From: Burkholderiales bacterium
GTDB taxonomy: Bacteria > Pseudomonadota > Gammaproteobacteria > Burkholderiales > Burkholderiaceae_C
Assembly (NCBI GenBank): GCA_030604135.1
Contig: JAUVWL010000008.1
Location: 1 to 64,000 of the forward strand
Reading direction: 5' to 3'
DNA: 64,000 bases
The position numbers and the translations under genes are program-made. Shown here one piece after another: positions 36,385 through 44,849 of the stretch. The first letter of the stretch is position 1, and each line of letters opens with the position of its first letter. The notes beneath the pieces were generated by a model that saw only the letters and a program-made list of their open reading frames with translations, was not told the DNA's origin and did not search any database.

Positions 36385-37503
36385 TCAGGACAAAGCTGAA
36401 GCGAAGTCGGCGTAGCCGAAGTCGCGCACCAGGCGAACGTGGCCGTCAAGTTCGCGCACCGCGATGGCCGGCATCTTCACGCCGTTGAACCAGTTCTTCT
36501 TGACCATGGTGTAGGCGGCCGCGTCCTCGATGGACAGGCGGTCGCCCACCTGCAGGGGCTGCTCAAACCGGAATTCACCAACGATGTCGCCGGCCAGGCA
36601 GGACTTGCCGCAGACCATCCATTCGTGTGCGCCCTGGTTGGGCTCGATGCGGCCGCTGTAGCGGTAGACCAGCAGGTCCAGCATGTGGGCCTCGATCGAG
36701 CTGTCCACAATGGCCAGGTTCTTGCCGTTGTGCAGGGTGTCCAGCACGGTGACTTCCAGCGTGGTCGAGTTGGCCACAGCCGCTTCACCGGGCTCCAGGT
36801 AGACCTGCACGCCGTATTCGCCGGCAAAGCGTTTGAGGCGTTCGGCAAAGGCCGCCAGCGGGTAGTCGGGGTGGGTGAAGGCAATGCCGCCACCCAGGCT
36901 GATCCAGTCCATGCGGCGGATCAGGTGGCCGAAGCGATGCTCGATGTGGTCGAGCATCTCGCCAAAGCGCTCCAGTCGGCCGTTCTCGCAGTTGTTGTGG
37001 AACATGAAGCCGCTGACGCCACCGACCTCACCCAGCGCGCGCTCGATGGCAGCCGGATCGTGCTCACCCAGGCGCGAAAAGGGCCGCGCCGGGTCGGCCA
37101 GGTCGAAGCTGGACGAACTGACACCGGGGTTCACGCGCAGGCCGCGCACTTTCGAGCGCGAAGCCGCGTCGAAGCAGCGCAACTGGCCCAGGGTGTTGAA
37201 AATGATCTTGTCGCAGTGGCCCACCACCTCGTCGATTTCGTGGTCGGCCCAGGCCACGGAGTAGGCGTGGGTCTCGCCCGGAAACTTCTCGCGCCCCAGG
37301 CGCACCTCGTACAGCGACGAACTGGTGGTGCCGTCCATGTACTCGGACATGAAGTCGAAAACCGACCAGGTGGCAAAACACTTGAGAGCCAGCAGCGACT
37401 TGGCGCCGGAGGTCTGGCGCAGCCAGGCGATCTTCTCCAGGTTGGGCAGCAGGCGGGCTTTGTCGATCAGGTAGTGGGGGGTGGGCAGGCGGGACTCGGA
37501 CAT
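36385..37503 (-). CDS. nspC: Carboxynorspermidine decarboxylase NspC
   Basis: A 372-residue fold-III PLP decarboxylase that converts carboxy(nor)spermidine to (nor)spermidine. The PLP lysine is in LLALKCFATW near residue 41, SLGGGIAFTHPDYP carries the Gly-rich phosphate site, and MFHNNCENG and MVCGKSCLAGD match NspC rather than ornithine or diaminopimelate decarboxylases. It is the first gene of the minus-strand polyamine unit and is divergent from eutB. Confidence 0.92.
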   Translation of the reverse strand: MSESRLPTPHYLIDKARLLPNLEKIAWLRQTSGAKSLLALKCFATWSVFDFMSEYMDGTTSSSLYEVRLGREKFPGETHAYSVAWADHEIDEVVGHCDKIIFNTLGQLRCFDAASRSKVRGLRVNPGVSSSSFDLADPARPFSRLGEHDPAAIERALGEVGGVSGFMFHNNCENGRLERFGEMLDHIEHRFGHLIRRMDWISLGGGIAFTHPDYPLAAFAERLKRFAGEYGVQVYLEPGEAAVANSTTLEVTVLDTLHNGKNLAIVDSSIEAHMLDLLVYRYSGRIEPNQGAHEWMVCGKSCLAGDIVGEFRFEQPLQVGDRLSIEDAAAYTMVKKNWFNGVKMPAIAVRELDGHVRLVRDFGYADFASALS

Positions 37504-37562
37504 GGGGCGATTATCCTCGCTGGACGCACTTGAGCCTGTTCATGCCAGTCTCTATGATGCGG

Positions 37563-37577
37563 TGGCATGAGGCCACA
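37563..37577. promoter_or_regulatory. Short palindrome upstream of eutB
   Basis: GTGGCATGAGGCCAC is a perfect GTGGC/GCCAC inverted repeat in the 219-bp nspC-eutB divergent region. It could be an operator. No cobalamin riboswitch core was found in this region, although EutBC needs adenosylcobalamin. Confidence 0.3.
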
Positions 37578-37722
37578 AAAGCATGTGTGCCTGCTGTGCG
37601 CCGGTGCCCAATGAGGCCAGCATTGTGAGATGTCCATCAGGCTGTGCCACCGCGGCAAGCTGGCCGCAACGCTTCGGCTGTCCTGGTGTGTGCTGGCGTT
37701 GACCGAGAGGATGAACAAAGCC

Positions 37723-39135
37723 ATGGCCTACCGCCACCGCATTGGTCTGCGCGAATACGTTTTCGACGACCTGCGCACCCTCATGGCGCGTGCCTCGCCA
37801 ATGCGTTCGGGTGACCGGCTGGCGGGCGTGGCGGCGGCCGACAGCCAGGAGCGGGTGGCCGCGCAGATGGCGTTGGCCGAGGTGCCGCTGGCGGCCTTTC
37901 TGAACGAGGCGGTGGTGCCGTATGAGGACGACGAGGTCACGCGCCTGATCATCGACATGCACGACCGCGCCGCCTTTGCGCCCGTGGCTCATTTGACGGT
38001 GGGCGATTTTCGCAACTGGCTGCTGGGCGAGGCGGCCGACACGGCCACCCTGACCGCGCTGGCGCCGGGCCTGACGCCCGAGATGGTGGCGGCGGTGAGC
38101 AAGCTCTGTCGGGTGCAGGACCTGGCGCTGATCGCACGCAAGTGTTCGGTGGTGACGCGTTTTCGGGGCACCCTGGGCCTGCCGGGCCGGCTGGCCACGC
38201 GCCTGCAGCCCAATCACCCGACCGACGACCTGGCCGGCATTGCCGCCAGCCTGCTCGATGGCCTGCTCATGGGCAGCGGTGACGCGGTGATCGGCATCAA
38301 CCCGGCCACCGACAACGTGCCCCAGGTCAGGCGTTTGCTGGCCATGCTGGACGAGGTGGTGGCCCGCCACGGTATTCCCACACAAAGCTGCGTGCTCACC
38401 CATGTGACCAACACGCTGCAGGCGATCGAGGCCGGGGTGCCGGTGGATCTGGTGTTCCAGTCCATCGGCGGCACCGAAGCCACCAACCGCAGTTTCGGCA
38501 TCGACCTGGCCTTGTTGCACGAGGCGCGCGAGGCGGCGCTGTCGCTGCAGCGCGGGGCGGTATTTGACAACGGCCACCGCGGCGACCACGTCATGTACTT
38601 CGAGACCGGCCAGGGCAGCGCGCTGTCGGCCAATGCGCACCATGGCTGCGACCAGCAGACCATCGAGGCGCGGGCCTACGCAGTGGCTCGGTGCTTCCAG
38701 CCGCTGCTGGTCAACACCGTGGTCGGCTTCATCGGGCCCGAGTACCTGTTCGACGGCAAACAGATCCTGCGCGCGGGGTTGGAGGACCATTTCTGCGGCA
38801 AGCTGCTGGGTGTGCCCATGGGCTGCGACGTTTGCTACACCAACCACGCGGAGGCCGACAGCGACGACATGGATGCGCTGCTGACCCTGTTGTGCGCGGC
38901 GGGCGTCAACTTCATCATGGGTGTGCCGGGGGCCGACGACATCATGCTCAACTACCAGAGCACCTCGTTCCACGACGCGCTGGCCATGCGCCAGCTGCTG
39001 GGCCTGCGCGCCGCGCCCGAGTTCGAGGACTGGCTGCTGCGCATGGGCATTCGCGAGCCGGGCGGAGCGATGCGCCTGGCACCGGCCTTGCCGGATGCGC
39101 TGACATCGGCGGTGCGGCGGCTGGAGGCCTCGTGA
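37723..39135 (+). CDS. eutB: Ethanolamine ammonia-lyase large subunit EutB
   Basis: A 470-residue catalytic subunit that splits ethanolamine into acetaldehyde and ammonia using adenosylcobalamin. The barrel segments VPYEDDEVTRLI, IGINPATDNV, GGTEATNRSFGIDL and YFETGQGSALSANAHHG match EutB through its length. ATG 37723 is chosen because family proteins start MAYRH-like; the ORF-track start at 37630 lies in the intergenic region. eutC overlaps by GTGA. No microcompartment, eutA or permease gene is in the window, so this is the simple cytosolic form of the pathway. Confidence 0.95.
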   Translation: MAYRHRIGLREYVFDDLRTLMARASPMRSGDRLAGVAAADSQERVAAQMALAEVPLAAFLNEAVVPYEDDEVTRLIIDMHDRAAFAPVAHLTVGDFRNWLLGEAADTATLTALAPGLTPEMVAAVSKLCRVQDLALIARKCSVVTRFRGTLGLPGRLATRLQPNHPTDDLAGIAASLLDGLLMGSGDAVIGINPATDNVPQVRRLLAMLDEVVARHGIPTQSCVLTHVTNTLQAIEAGVPVDLVFQSIGGTEATNRSFGIDLALLHEAREAALSLQRGAVFDNGHRGDHVMYFETGQGSALSANAHHGCDQQTIEARAYAVARCFQPLLVNTVVGFIGPEYLFDGKQILRAGLEDHFCGKLLGVPMGCDVCYTNHAEADSDDMDALLTLLCAAGVNFIMGVPGADDIMLNYQSTSFHDALAMRQLLGLRAAPEFEDWLLRMGIREPGGAMRLAPALPDALTSAVRRLEAS

Positions 39136-39917
39136 GCGCGCGCGACACGCCTGGGGTTCTGCCCGCTGCCTGGGACGGACTGCGCCGTTTCACCGATGCA
39201 CGCATTGCCCTGGGCCGCGCCGGCCACAGCCTGCCGACCGAGGCCCACCTGGCCTTTCAGCTGGCCCATGCGCAGGCGCGCGACGCGGTGCACCTGCCGC
39301 TGGATGTGGCCGGCCTGGCCGACGACCTCCGTGGGCTGGACCTGGAGGTGCTGACCTTGCGCAGCGCTGCGCGCGACCGGCCCACCTACCTGCAGCGGCC
39401 CGATCTCGGGCGCCGATTGGACCCGGCTTCGCAGGACGTGCTGACCCGCCGGGCCGGCGCCTCATCGGTGGACCTGGCGCTGGTGGTGGCCGACGGGCTG
39501 TCGGCGCTGGGTGTCATGCAGAACGCCGTGGCGCTGTTGCGGCCGTTGCTGCAGCGGCTGCGGGCAGACACCGTGCAGCCCTGGACACTGGCGCCGGTGG
39601 TGCTGGTCGAGCAGGGGCGTGTGGCGGTGGGTGACCCGATCGGGTTGGCACTCAAGGCACGCATGGTGGTGGTCCTGATCGGTGAGCGGCCGGGCCTGAG
39701 TTCGCCCGACAGCATGGGCATTTATTTCAGCTGGGACCCGCGACCCGGCCTCACCGACGCCCAGCGCAACTGCATCTCCAACGTGCGGCCCGCTGGCCTG
39801 GCCCCGGCACAGGCGGCTGCGCGCCTGTATGCCCTGCTGGGCCGGGCGCGGCAGATGCAGCTCACCGGGGTGTCACTCAAAGAAGAGAGCGACGAACCTT
39901 CCGTCCGGATCGGTTGA
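39132..39917 (+). CDS. eutC: Ethanolamine ammonia-lyase small subunit EutC
   Basis: A 261-residue cobalamin-binding partner of EutB. Conserved segments are FTDARIALGRAG and SVDLALVVADGLSA, VLVEQGRVAVGDPIG, VVVLIGERPGLSSPDSMG and NCISNVRP. The start is GTG at 39132, overlapping the eutB stop, which ensures balanced translation of the two subunits. Confidence 0.95.
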   Translation: MSARDTPGVLPAAWDGLRRFTDARIALGRAGHSLPTEAHLAFQLAHAQARDAVHLPLDVAGLADDLRGLDLEVLTLRSAARDRPTYLQRPDLGRRLDPASQDVLTRRAGASSVDLALVVADGLSALGVMQNAVALLRPLLQRLRADTVQPWTLAPVVLVEQGRVAVGDPIGLALKARMVVVLIGERPGLSSPDSMGIYFSWDPRPGLTDAQRNCISNVRPAGLAPAQAAARLYALLGRARQMQLTGVSLKEESDEPSVRIG

Positions 39918-39968
39918 AGATTCCACGCATGGACGAAGCAGGGTGACCGCCCATGGCACACTGCGGCC

Positions 39969-40373
39969 ATGCCGCGCATCGATCCCGCCGACGTCGAGTT
40001 CACCGCCATCCGGGCTCAGGGCGCGGGCGGGCAGAACGTCAACAAGGTGTCCAACGCCATCCACCTGCGTTTTGCAGTGCACGCCTCGTCGCTGCCCGAT
40101 GAGATCAAGCGGCGCCTGCTGGCCCTGAGCGACCAGCGCATCACCACCGAAGGTGTCATTGTCATCAAGGCCCAGTCCAGCCGCAGCCTGGAGCAGAACA
40201 GGGCCGACGCCCTGGCCCGCCTGCAGGCCATGGTCGACAGCGTGGCCACGCCCCCACGTCAGCGTCGGCCCACCCGGCCGACACGCGCCTCGCAGGCGCG
40301 GCGGCTGGAAGGCAAGGCCCAGCGCGCACGAACCAAGCAGGCGCGCGGGCGGGTGTCGGCTGCTGGCGACTGA
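39969..40373 (+). CDS. arfB: Alternative ribosome-rescue factor ArfB (YaeJ)
   Basis: A 134-residue peptidyl-tRNA hydrolase that frees ribosomes stalled on mRNA lacking a stop codon. The catalytic G20-G21-Q22 lies in [18 protein letters not shown]. The C-terminal tail from about residue 97 is rich in Arg and Lys ([16 protein letters not shown]), as needed to enter the empty mRNA channel. Both parts distinguish it from full-length release factors. Confidence 0.94.
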   Translation: MPRIDPADVEFTAIRAQGAGGQNVNKVSNAIHLRFAVHASSLPDEIKRRLLALSDQRITTEGVIVIKAQSSRSLEQNRADALARLQAMVDSVATPPRQRRPTRPTRASQARRLEGKAQRARTKQARGRVSAAGD

Positions 40374-40669
40374 CCCAGCCTGCATCGCCAGACCTCCATC
40401 CCCTGGCGGCAACAACCGCTTGTCGCCGGCACGTGTGCCGGCGCAACAAATTGTTCCAATTAACCCAAAGATATGGAAAAATTCAGAAGCGTAAGTAGAA
40501 GTAACTGCATGAGGTGAGACTGCTTACGCCAAGGGTGTGCTTTTCTTGCCACTGGTGGGAGGGTGGGCACCTGGCTTGGGGTGGTGCGGGGTCAGCGCCC
40601 GGCACGTTCGGGTTGCCATGTCCGGTGGGTGGGTAACCAACAACGTCAACTTTTGATCAGGAGGATTCC
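40374..40669. other. Intergenic region before the lipoprotein gene
   Basis: Roughly 300 bp without a gene. An A+T-rich island at about 40444-40500 (caaattgttccaattaaccc and following) stands out from the G+C-rich surroundings and probably holds the lipoprotein promoter. A good Shine-Dalgarno (aggagg) ends the region. Confidence 0.5.
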
Positions 40670-41230
40670 ATGAAATTTGCAAAGACGATGCGTGCCGCTG
40701 CGGTGGCCGCGGCAGTGGGTGTGCTGGTGGGTTGTGGTGGTGGCAGCGACACCGGGTTGGACGCCACGGCGAAGGCCTGGACCGTTGATGCTGACGGATG
40801 GGGATTCGTCGGCAAAGGGGATGTTCAGCTGGCTTTGGGCTGGAACAACAAGCAGTTGCAGGACAACGCCAACAACGTGACCTTCCGGGCGGTCTCGACC
40901 ACCGTAACGGAAGTGAACTGGACCTGCACCAACTCGAACAACCAGAACGAACAGCAACGCGAGAGAACCACCACAACCACCGCACAAGGTGTGCTGTCTT
41001 CGGTCGCCCGCGAGCGCAACCAGATCACTGGTTTCAATCTCACCGGGTATTCGAGCACGTCGTCATCGGGCAGCACTTCGGACGGGCCTGCGCTGAACTC
41101 TTGCCCGTCGGGTCCTTGGACACTCACGACGCCCGCAGGTGAGCCCGAGGTAGTCGAGTCTTCCTCGGCCATGCAAGTCGGCCTCAGTGGAGCCGGTTGG
41201 GTTGACCTGAACCCCGACGCCAGCTATTGA
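40670..41230 (+). CDS. Putative lipoprotein of unknown function
   Basis: A 186-residue exported protein. The lipobox LVGC places the lipidated cysteine at residue 22, followed by GGGSDTG. The mature part has a low-complexity Asn/Gln/Thr stretch (NSNNQNEQQRERTTTTTAQG) and two later cysteines that could form a disulfide. I do not recognise the family. AGGAGG precedes the ATG and a strong terminator follows, so it is a single-gene transcript. Confidence 0.75.
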   Translation: MKFAKTMRAAAVAAAVGVLVGCGGGSDTGLDATAKAWTVDADGWGFVGKGDVQLALGWNNKQLQDNANNVTFRAVSTTVTEVNWTCTNSNNQNEQQRERTTTTTAQGVLSSVARERNQITGFNLTGYSSTSSSGSTSDGPALNSCPSGPWTLTTPAGEPEVVESSSAMQVGLSGAGWVDLNPDASY

Positions 41231-41260
41231 CGAGTCAGCCGTCGGCGAATGTACGGATGC

Positions 41261-41289
41261 AAGGGGGCTTTGGCCCCCTTTCTCTTTTC
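41261..41289 (+). terminator. Rho-independent terminator of the lipoprotein gene
   Basis: AAGGGGGC-TTTG-GCCCCCTT followed by TCTCTTTT, 30 nt after the stop codon. Confidence 0.88.
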
Positions 41290-41467
41290 GGTGGATGGAG
41301 TGCGTTCAGCTCTTCGACCACCCGCTTAAGCAGTTTTTAGGGTTTGTTTAAGCGCAATTGAAGAACGGGCGAACGGCCCCGTTCCTAGACTTCCTGCGTG
41401 GACGGCGACGCATGGGGCGTTGCCGCCAGCGAAGCGAGGCGGACCGCGTCCGCCCAAGGAAGTCATC

Positions 41468-42208
41468 ATGCACATCGACCCAGCAGAAATGCACAAACTC
41501 GCCGAAGCGAGCAACCGCGCCGGCCGCGAAGATCTCTACGCCGGCATCCACAAGGCCTTGCGCGCCTACATGGCCGACACCCTGGTCGCCATCGGCCGCA
41601 CCGACCCGACCGATGCCGGGGAGGTCGTCGGCGCCGTCGATCGCGTCGTGGCCCTGCTGGCGCTGTGCGCCTCGCACGTGCACCACGAGAACGAGCACAT
41701 GCACCCGGCCATCGAGTCGCGTGCGCCCGGCGTCTCGGCTTCGGTGACCGGTGACCATGACGGACACCTGCACCACATCACCTGCCTGCGTGCGCAGGCC
41801 CAGGCGCTGCCCACCCTGTCCGAGGCGGAGCGCCCGGCCGCGCTGCACGTGCTCTACCTGGCCCTGGCCGGTTTCGTGGCCGAAAACTTCCAGCACATGC
41901 ACGTGGAGGAAACACGGCTGAACCAGGCGCTCTGGGCCCATTACGGCGACGACGAGCTGCGCGGGCTGCACGATGCCCTGGTGTCCACCATCGAGCCGCC
42001 CGAGATGATGCAGGTCATGCGCTGGATGCTGCCCAGCCTGAACGCGCCGCAGCGTCTGCAGGTGCTGCAGGGCATGCAGGCCTCGGCGCCTCCGCCGGCT
42101 TTCGAGGCCGTGCTCGACCTGGTGCAGCCGCTGCTGAGCCAGGGTGACTGGGCCAAGCTGATGGGCGGGCTCGGCCGTGGGCCGGTGCCCGGGCTGGTGC
42201 AGGCCTGA
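41468..42208 (+). CDS. Hemerythrin-domain protein
   Basis: A 246-residue helical protein. Histidine/glutamate clusters HVHHENEHMHPAIE, HDGHLHHI and FQHMHVEE fit the di-iron ligands of hemerythrin-like domains, which bind oxygen, NO or iron. The last 75 residues are an extra helical part. AAGGAAG precedes the ATG at 41468. An inverted repeat (AACGGG..CCCGTT) at about 41363-41383 may be regulatory. It converges with a pair of flavin split-barrel genes, suggesting a shared redox or NO theme. Confidence 0.85.
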   Translation: MHIDPAEMHKLAEASNRAGREDLYAGIHKALRAYMADTLVAIGRTDPTDAGEVVGAVDRVVALLALCASHVHHENEHMHPAIESRAPGVSASVTGDHDGHLHHITCLRAQAQALPTLSEAERPAALHVLYLALAGFVAENFQHMHVEETRLNQALWAHYGDDELRGLHDALVSTIEPPEMMQVMRWMLPSLNAPQRLQVLQGMQASAPPPAFEAVLDLVQPLLSQGDWAKLMGGLGRGPVPGLVQA

Positions 42209-42217
42209 GCGGCTGTT

Positions 42218-43570
42218 TCAGTCCGGCGTTGACACCAGCTCCAGCCGGGCGGCCACACAAAGCCGGAACCGGCCCCGCCCGCTTTTCTCTATCGACAGGC
42301 CCCGGCCCTGTTCCTGCAGGCGGCGCGAGAGCAGCAGCAAGCGCGCCTCCAGGTTGTCGCTCACATCGGGCAGGCCCAGGTCCGGGTCCAGCCGCAACTC
42401 GCGGTTGCTGTAATCGCAGCGACCCGAGCGCTGGTGCTCGCGCAGTAGCTTCCACAGAATGGCGCCGGCCACCCCTTTGATCAGGTAGTCGTCGTTCAGG
42501 AAGACGCTGTTGTTGGCCTCGTAGTGGCGCACCCGCAGCTGCGGGCCGCTTGACGACGGGGCCCCCGGCAGCACCGCCAGGCTTTCGCCGGGCGGCGATT
42601 CGGGTTCTACGCGCATCAGGTCAATGGCCGCCGCCAGCTGGCCACCCAGCATCACCAGCAGGTCCTCGTCCTCAAAGCCGAAGCGCAGGTCCTCGGGGCT
42701 TTCGACGAACAGCACGCCCAGCGTCCGGCCACAGGAAATCAGGGGCACGGCCAGCTGGCTGTGGGGCGCGGCCAGGCCCGGGTAGGGAATCTCGGTCGCC
42801 TCGACCGGCACCAGACCCCGGTCGGCCATGCCTTGCCGAACGGCGTGCCCGTACAGGTAGGCGCTGGCCATGTGCATGATGCGGACCGGCACCCGCTCAC
42901 GCGCCGCCACCCCGATGACACCATCGCCCAGTGCGATCTCCGAGCCGACACCGGAGGTGGCGTAACCACAGCTGGCCACGGTGTACAGACGCTGGGTGTT
43001 TGGGTCCAGGATCAGCACCATGGCATGGCCGATGCCCAGGTCATCCTGCAGGCAGCGCAGCAGCGTGTCCAGGGCGCTGTCCAGCGAGGCCGCCTGCGAC
43101 AGCCGCGAGCTGGTCCGGCGCAGGGCCCCCAGCATGCCGCAGCGGCTGGGCAGCGCCGGTTGGGTCGCGCCAGGCACCGGTTCGACTTCCAGCACCTCGT
43201 AGATGTCCGAGCCCTGCAGCACGAACACGTCGGCCATGCCGGCGTGCGAGGCGATGCCGGCCAGCAAGGCCTTCATGCGCTCAAAGACAGGACCGGCCGT
43301 TTCCGTGCGCAGGTAGCGCAGATGCAGCCGATAGAACTGCGCCGTCACCGGGTGCAGCAGCAGCACCGTGGCCCGCGGGTGGGCCAGGATATTCTGGCGT
43401 GTCTTGTTGAAGAACTGGAACGACACCGCCACATGTTGCGCGTCCACATAGAACACCTGCGACAGGTAGGCCACATTGGGTGTGCCGTCGGCAGCCACGG
43501 TGGCGATCATCGACGGCACCACACCCTCCAGGCAGGGCCGCACGTCGTCCAGCGAAATGCCGCTGTTCAT
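42218..43570 (-). CDS. Split-barrel flavin/PNPOx-like - GAF - winged-helix fusion protein
   Basis: A 450-residue protein with three parts. Residues 1-150 form a pyridoxamine-phosphate-oxidase-like split barrel (MIATVAADGTPNVAYLSQVFYV), which commonly binds FMN or F420. About 160-320 is a GAF domain (DTLLRCLQDDLGIGHAMVL to LGVLFVES). From about 345 the sequence ends in SDNLEARLLLLSRRLQEQG and IEKSGRGRFRL, resembling an OmpR-type winged helix. It may be a one-component redox- or ligand-responsive regulator. ATGA overlap with the upstream split-barrel gene couples the two. Confidence 0.75.
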   Translation of the reverse strand: MNSGISLDDVRPCLEGVVPSMIATVAADGTPNVAYLSQVFYVDAQHVAVSFQFFNKTRQNILAHPRATVLLLHPVTAQFYRLHLRYLRTETAGPVFERMKALLAGIASHAGMADVFVLQGSDIYEVLEVEPVPGATQPALPSRCGMLGALRRTSSRLSQAASLDSALDTLLRCLQDDLGIGHAMVLILDPNTQRLYTVASCGYATSGVGSEIALGDGVIGVAARERVPVRIMHMASAYLYGHAVRQGMADRGLVPVEATEIPYPGLAAPHSQLAVPLISCGRTLGVLFVESPEDLRFGFEDEDLLVMLGGQLAAAIDLMRVEPESPPGESLAVLPGAPSSSGPQLRVRHYEANNSVFLNDDYLIKGVAGAILWKLLREHQRSGRCDYSNRELRLDPDLGLPDVSDNLEARLLLLSRRLQEQGRGLSIEKSGRGRFRLCVAARLELVSTPD

Positions 43571-44064
43571 GCGCCTCCCAGGCGCTGGCCAGCCCTGGGG
43601 CCGGGTGTCTGGTCATAGGCCTGGCCCGGCGTGAATTCGATCGCGCTGACGTCCTCGATCCGGTGCGCCAGCATCGCCGCCGCGAAGTCGGCGCCGAAGC
43701 CGACCCGGGCCAGTTCGCCCTGCATGGCCTGCAGGTAGCGCTGCAGGCCGGACGCGTCGTCCGCGGTGGCCTCGCGCACGCGCGCCCGATCCGACTTGAC
43801 CTGCACCGAACGGTGGCTGTGCGGCTCGCTGAAGACCACCGCCACCCGGCCAGAACGCGCCACATCCTGCAACAGGCGAGCCGACTGCTGCCGGCTCAGA
43901 AACACGGTGATGCGCTGGCCATCGGCCGAGACCTCGCTGCCCACCGCCCGCATCAGGCTGGGTGACAGATCGACGCCGCTGGACGAGACGATCACAGACA
44001 CCCCGCGCCTCATCATGGCCAGTAGGTCCTGATCCAGCAGCGGGGCGGAAGCTTCGGTGTTCAC
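43567..44064 (-). CDS. Pyridoxamine 5'-phosphate oxidase-like split-barrel protein
   Basis: A 165-residue single-domain protein with the split-barrel flavin-binding fold (GVSVIVSSSGVDLSPSLMRAVGSEV, then ITVFLSRQQSARLLQDVARSGRVAVVFSEP). The fold is shared by pyridoxamine oxidases, heme-degrading and F420-binding proteins, so the activity is open. It is translationally coupled to the larger split barrel-GAF-winged helix gene, so the two may form a complex or a sensor pair. Confidence 0.78.
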   Translation of the reverse strand: MNTEASAPLLDQDLLAMMRRGVSVIVSSSGVDLSPSLMRAVGSEVSADGQRITVFLSRQQSARLLQDVARSGRVAVVFSEPHSHRSVQVKSDRARVREATADDASGLQRYLQAMQGELARVGFGADFAAAMLAHRIEDVSAIEFTPGQAYDQTPGPRAGQRLGGA

Positions 44065-44100
44065 GGGAAAGGTGACGGGCCCATGAGCACCGGATGATAG

Positions 44101-44607
44101 TCAGGCCCCAGCCACCCGACCAGCCCCCGCCGCCTGGGTCACCGACGGGTCGGTGTCCACCAGCTCCAGCGGATGGCGTTGCCCCGCCAGGTGGTCCTCG
44201 ATGCAGCGCAGCACCAGCGGGCTGCGGTGCCGGTCGGTGCTGGCCCGGACCTCGTCCGGCGTCATCCACAGTGTGCGCACGATGCCCTCGTCCAGCGGGC
44301 GGTCCGGGTCGAAGGTGCCCAGTTCGCCACAGAACGCAAAGCGCAGGTAGGTGATGTCCTCACCGGTGGCCGGTCGCTGGAAACGCGACAGGTAGACGCC
44401 GACCAGCGCGGTGGGTGTGAACCGATGGGCCGTCTCTTCCAGTGCCTCGCGGGCCACCGCCTGCTGCGGGCTCTCCCCCGGGTCCAGGTGTCCGGCCGGG
44501 TTGTTCAGCCGCAGACCCTCGGGCGTGTGCTCCTCCACCAGCAGATAGCGGCCTTCGCGTTCGACGATGGCCGCCACGGTGACACTGGGTTTCCAACGGG
44601 TGTTCAT
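44101..44607 (-). CDS. Nudix hydrolase (NudJ-like phosphatase)
   Basis: A 168-residue Nudix protein. The Nudix box GHLDPGESPQQAVAREALEETAH keeps the metal-binding RE..EE but has Ala where the last Gly of the consensus lies. The sequence around it (NTRWKPSVTVAAIVEREGRYLLVEE, LRLNNPAGH) resembles NudJ, which hydrolyses thiamine pyrophosphate and nucleoside phosphates. ATG 44607 is chosen by homology; the ORF-track start is far upstream. It is divergent from the unknown exported protein. Confidence 0.87.
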   Translation of the reverse strand: MNTRWKPSVTVAAIVEREGRYLLVEEHTPEGLRLNNPAGHLDPGESPQQAVAREALEETAHRFTPTALVGVYLSRFQRPATGEDITYLRFAFCGELGTFDPDRPLDEGIVRTLWMTPDEVRASTDRHRSPLVLRCIEDHLAGQRHPLELVDTDPSVTQAAGAGRVAGA

Positions 44608-44849
44608 GGCTGCATTATGTGGCGGCTTGCATGAGGTTCCTTCAAACGGAAATCCTTGTTGCATGGTGAAAGCCCAGGGGCAACCCCGCTCCCCAAGGGA
44701 TCGGGTCGATTCCGGTAACGCGTTGAATGACAAGGGTTTTTGTGGGGCAGCGTTCGCGGTGGCATCGGTTAAGCTAGGCCGCCACTGACCAGCAACGAAC
44801 AAGACGAACGGCAAGCCATGAACGGTGCACCGGGGGCGGAGGGACGCCT

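Noticed and set aside
44690-44740. tRNA-like GGGTCGATTCCGGT sequence
   Set aside because: Resembles a T-loop by chance; no acceptor or anticodon stems can be formed around it.
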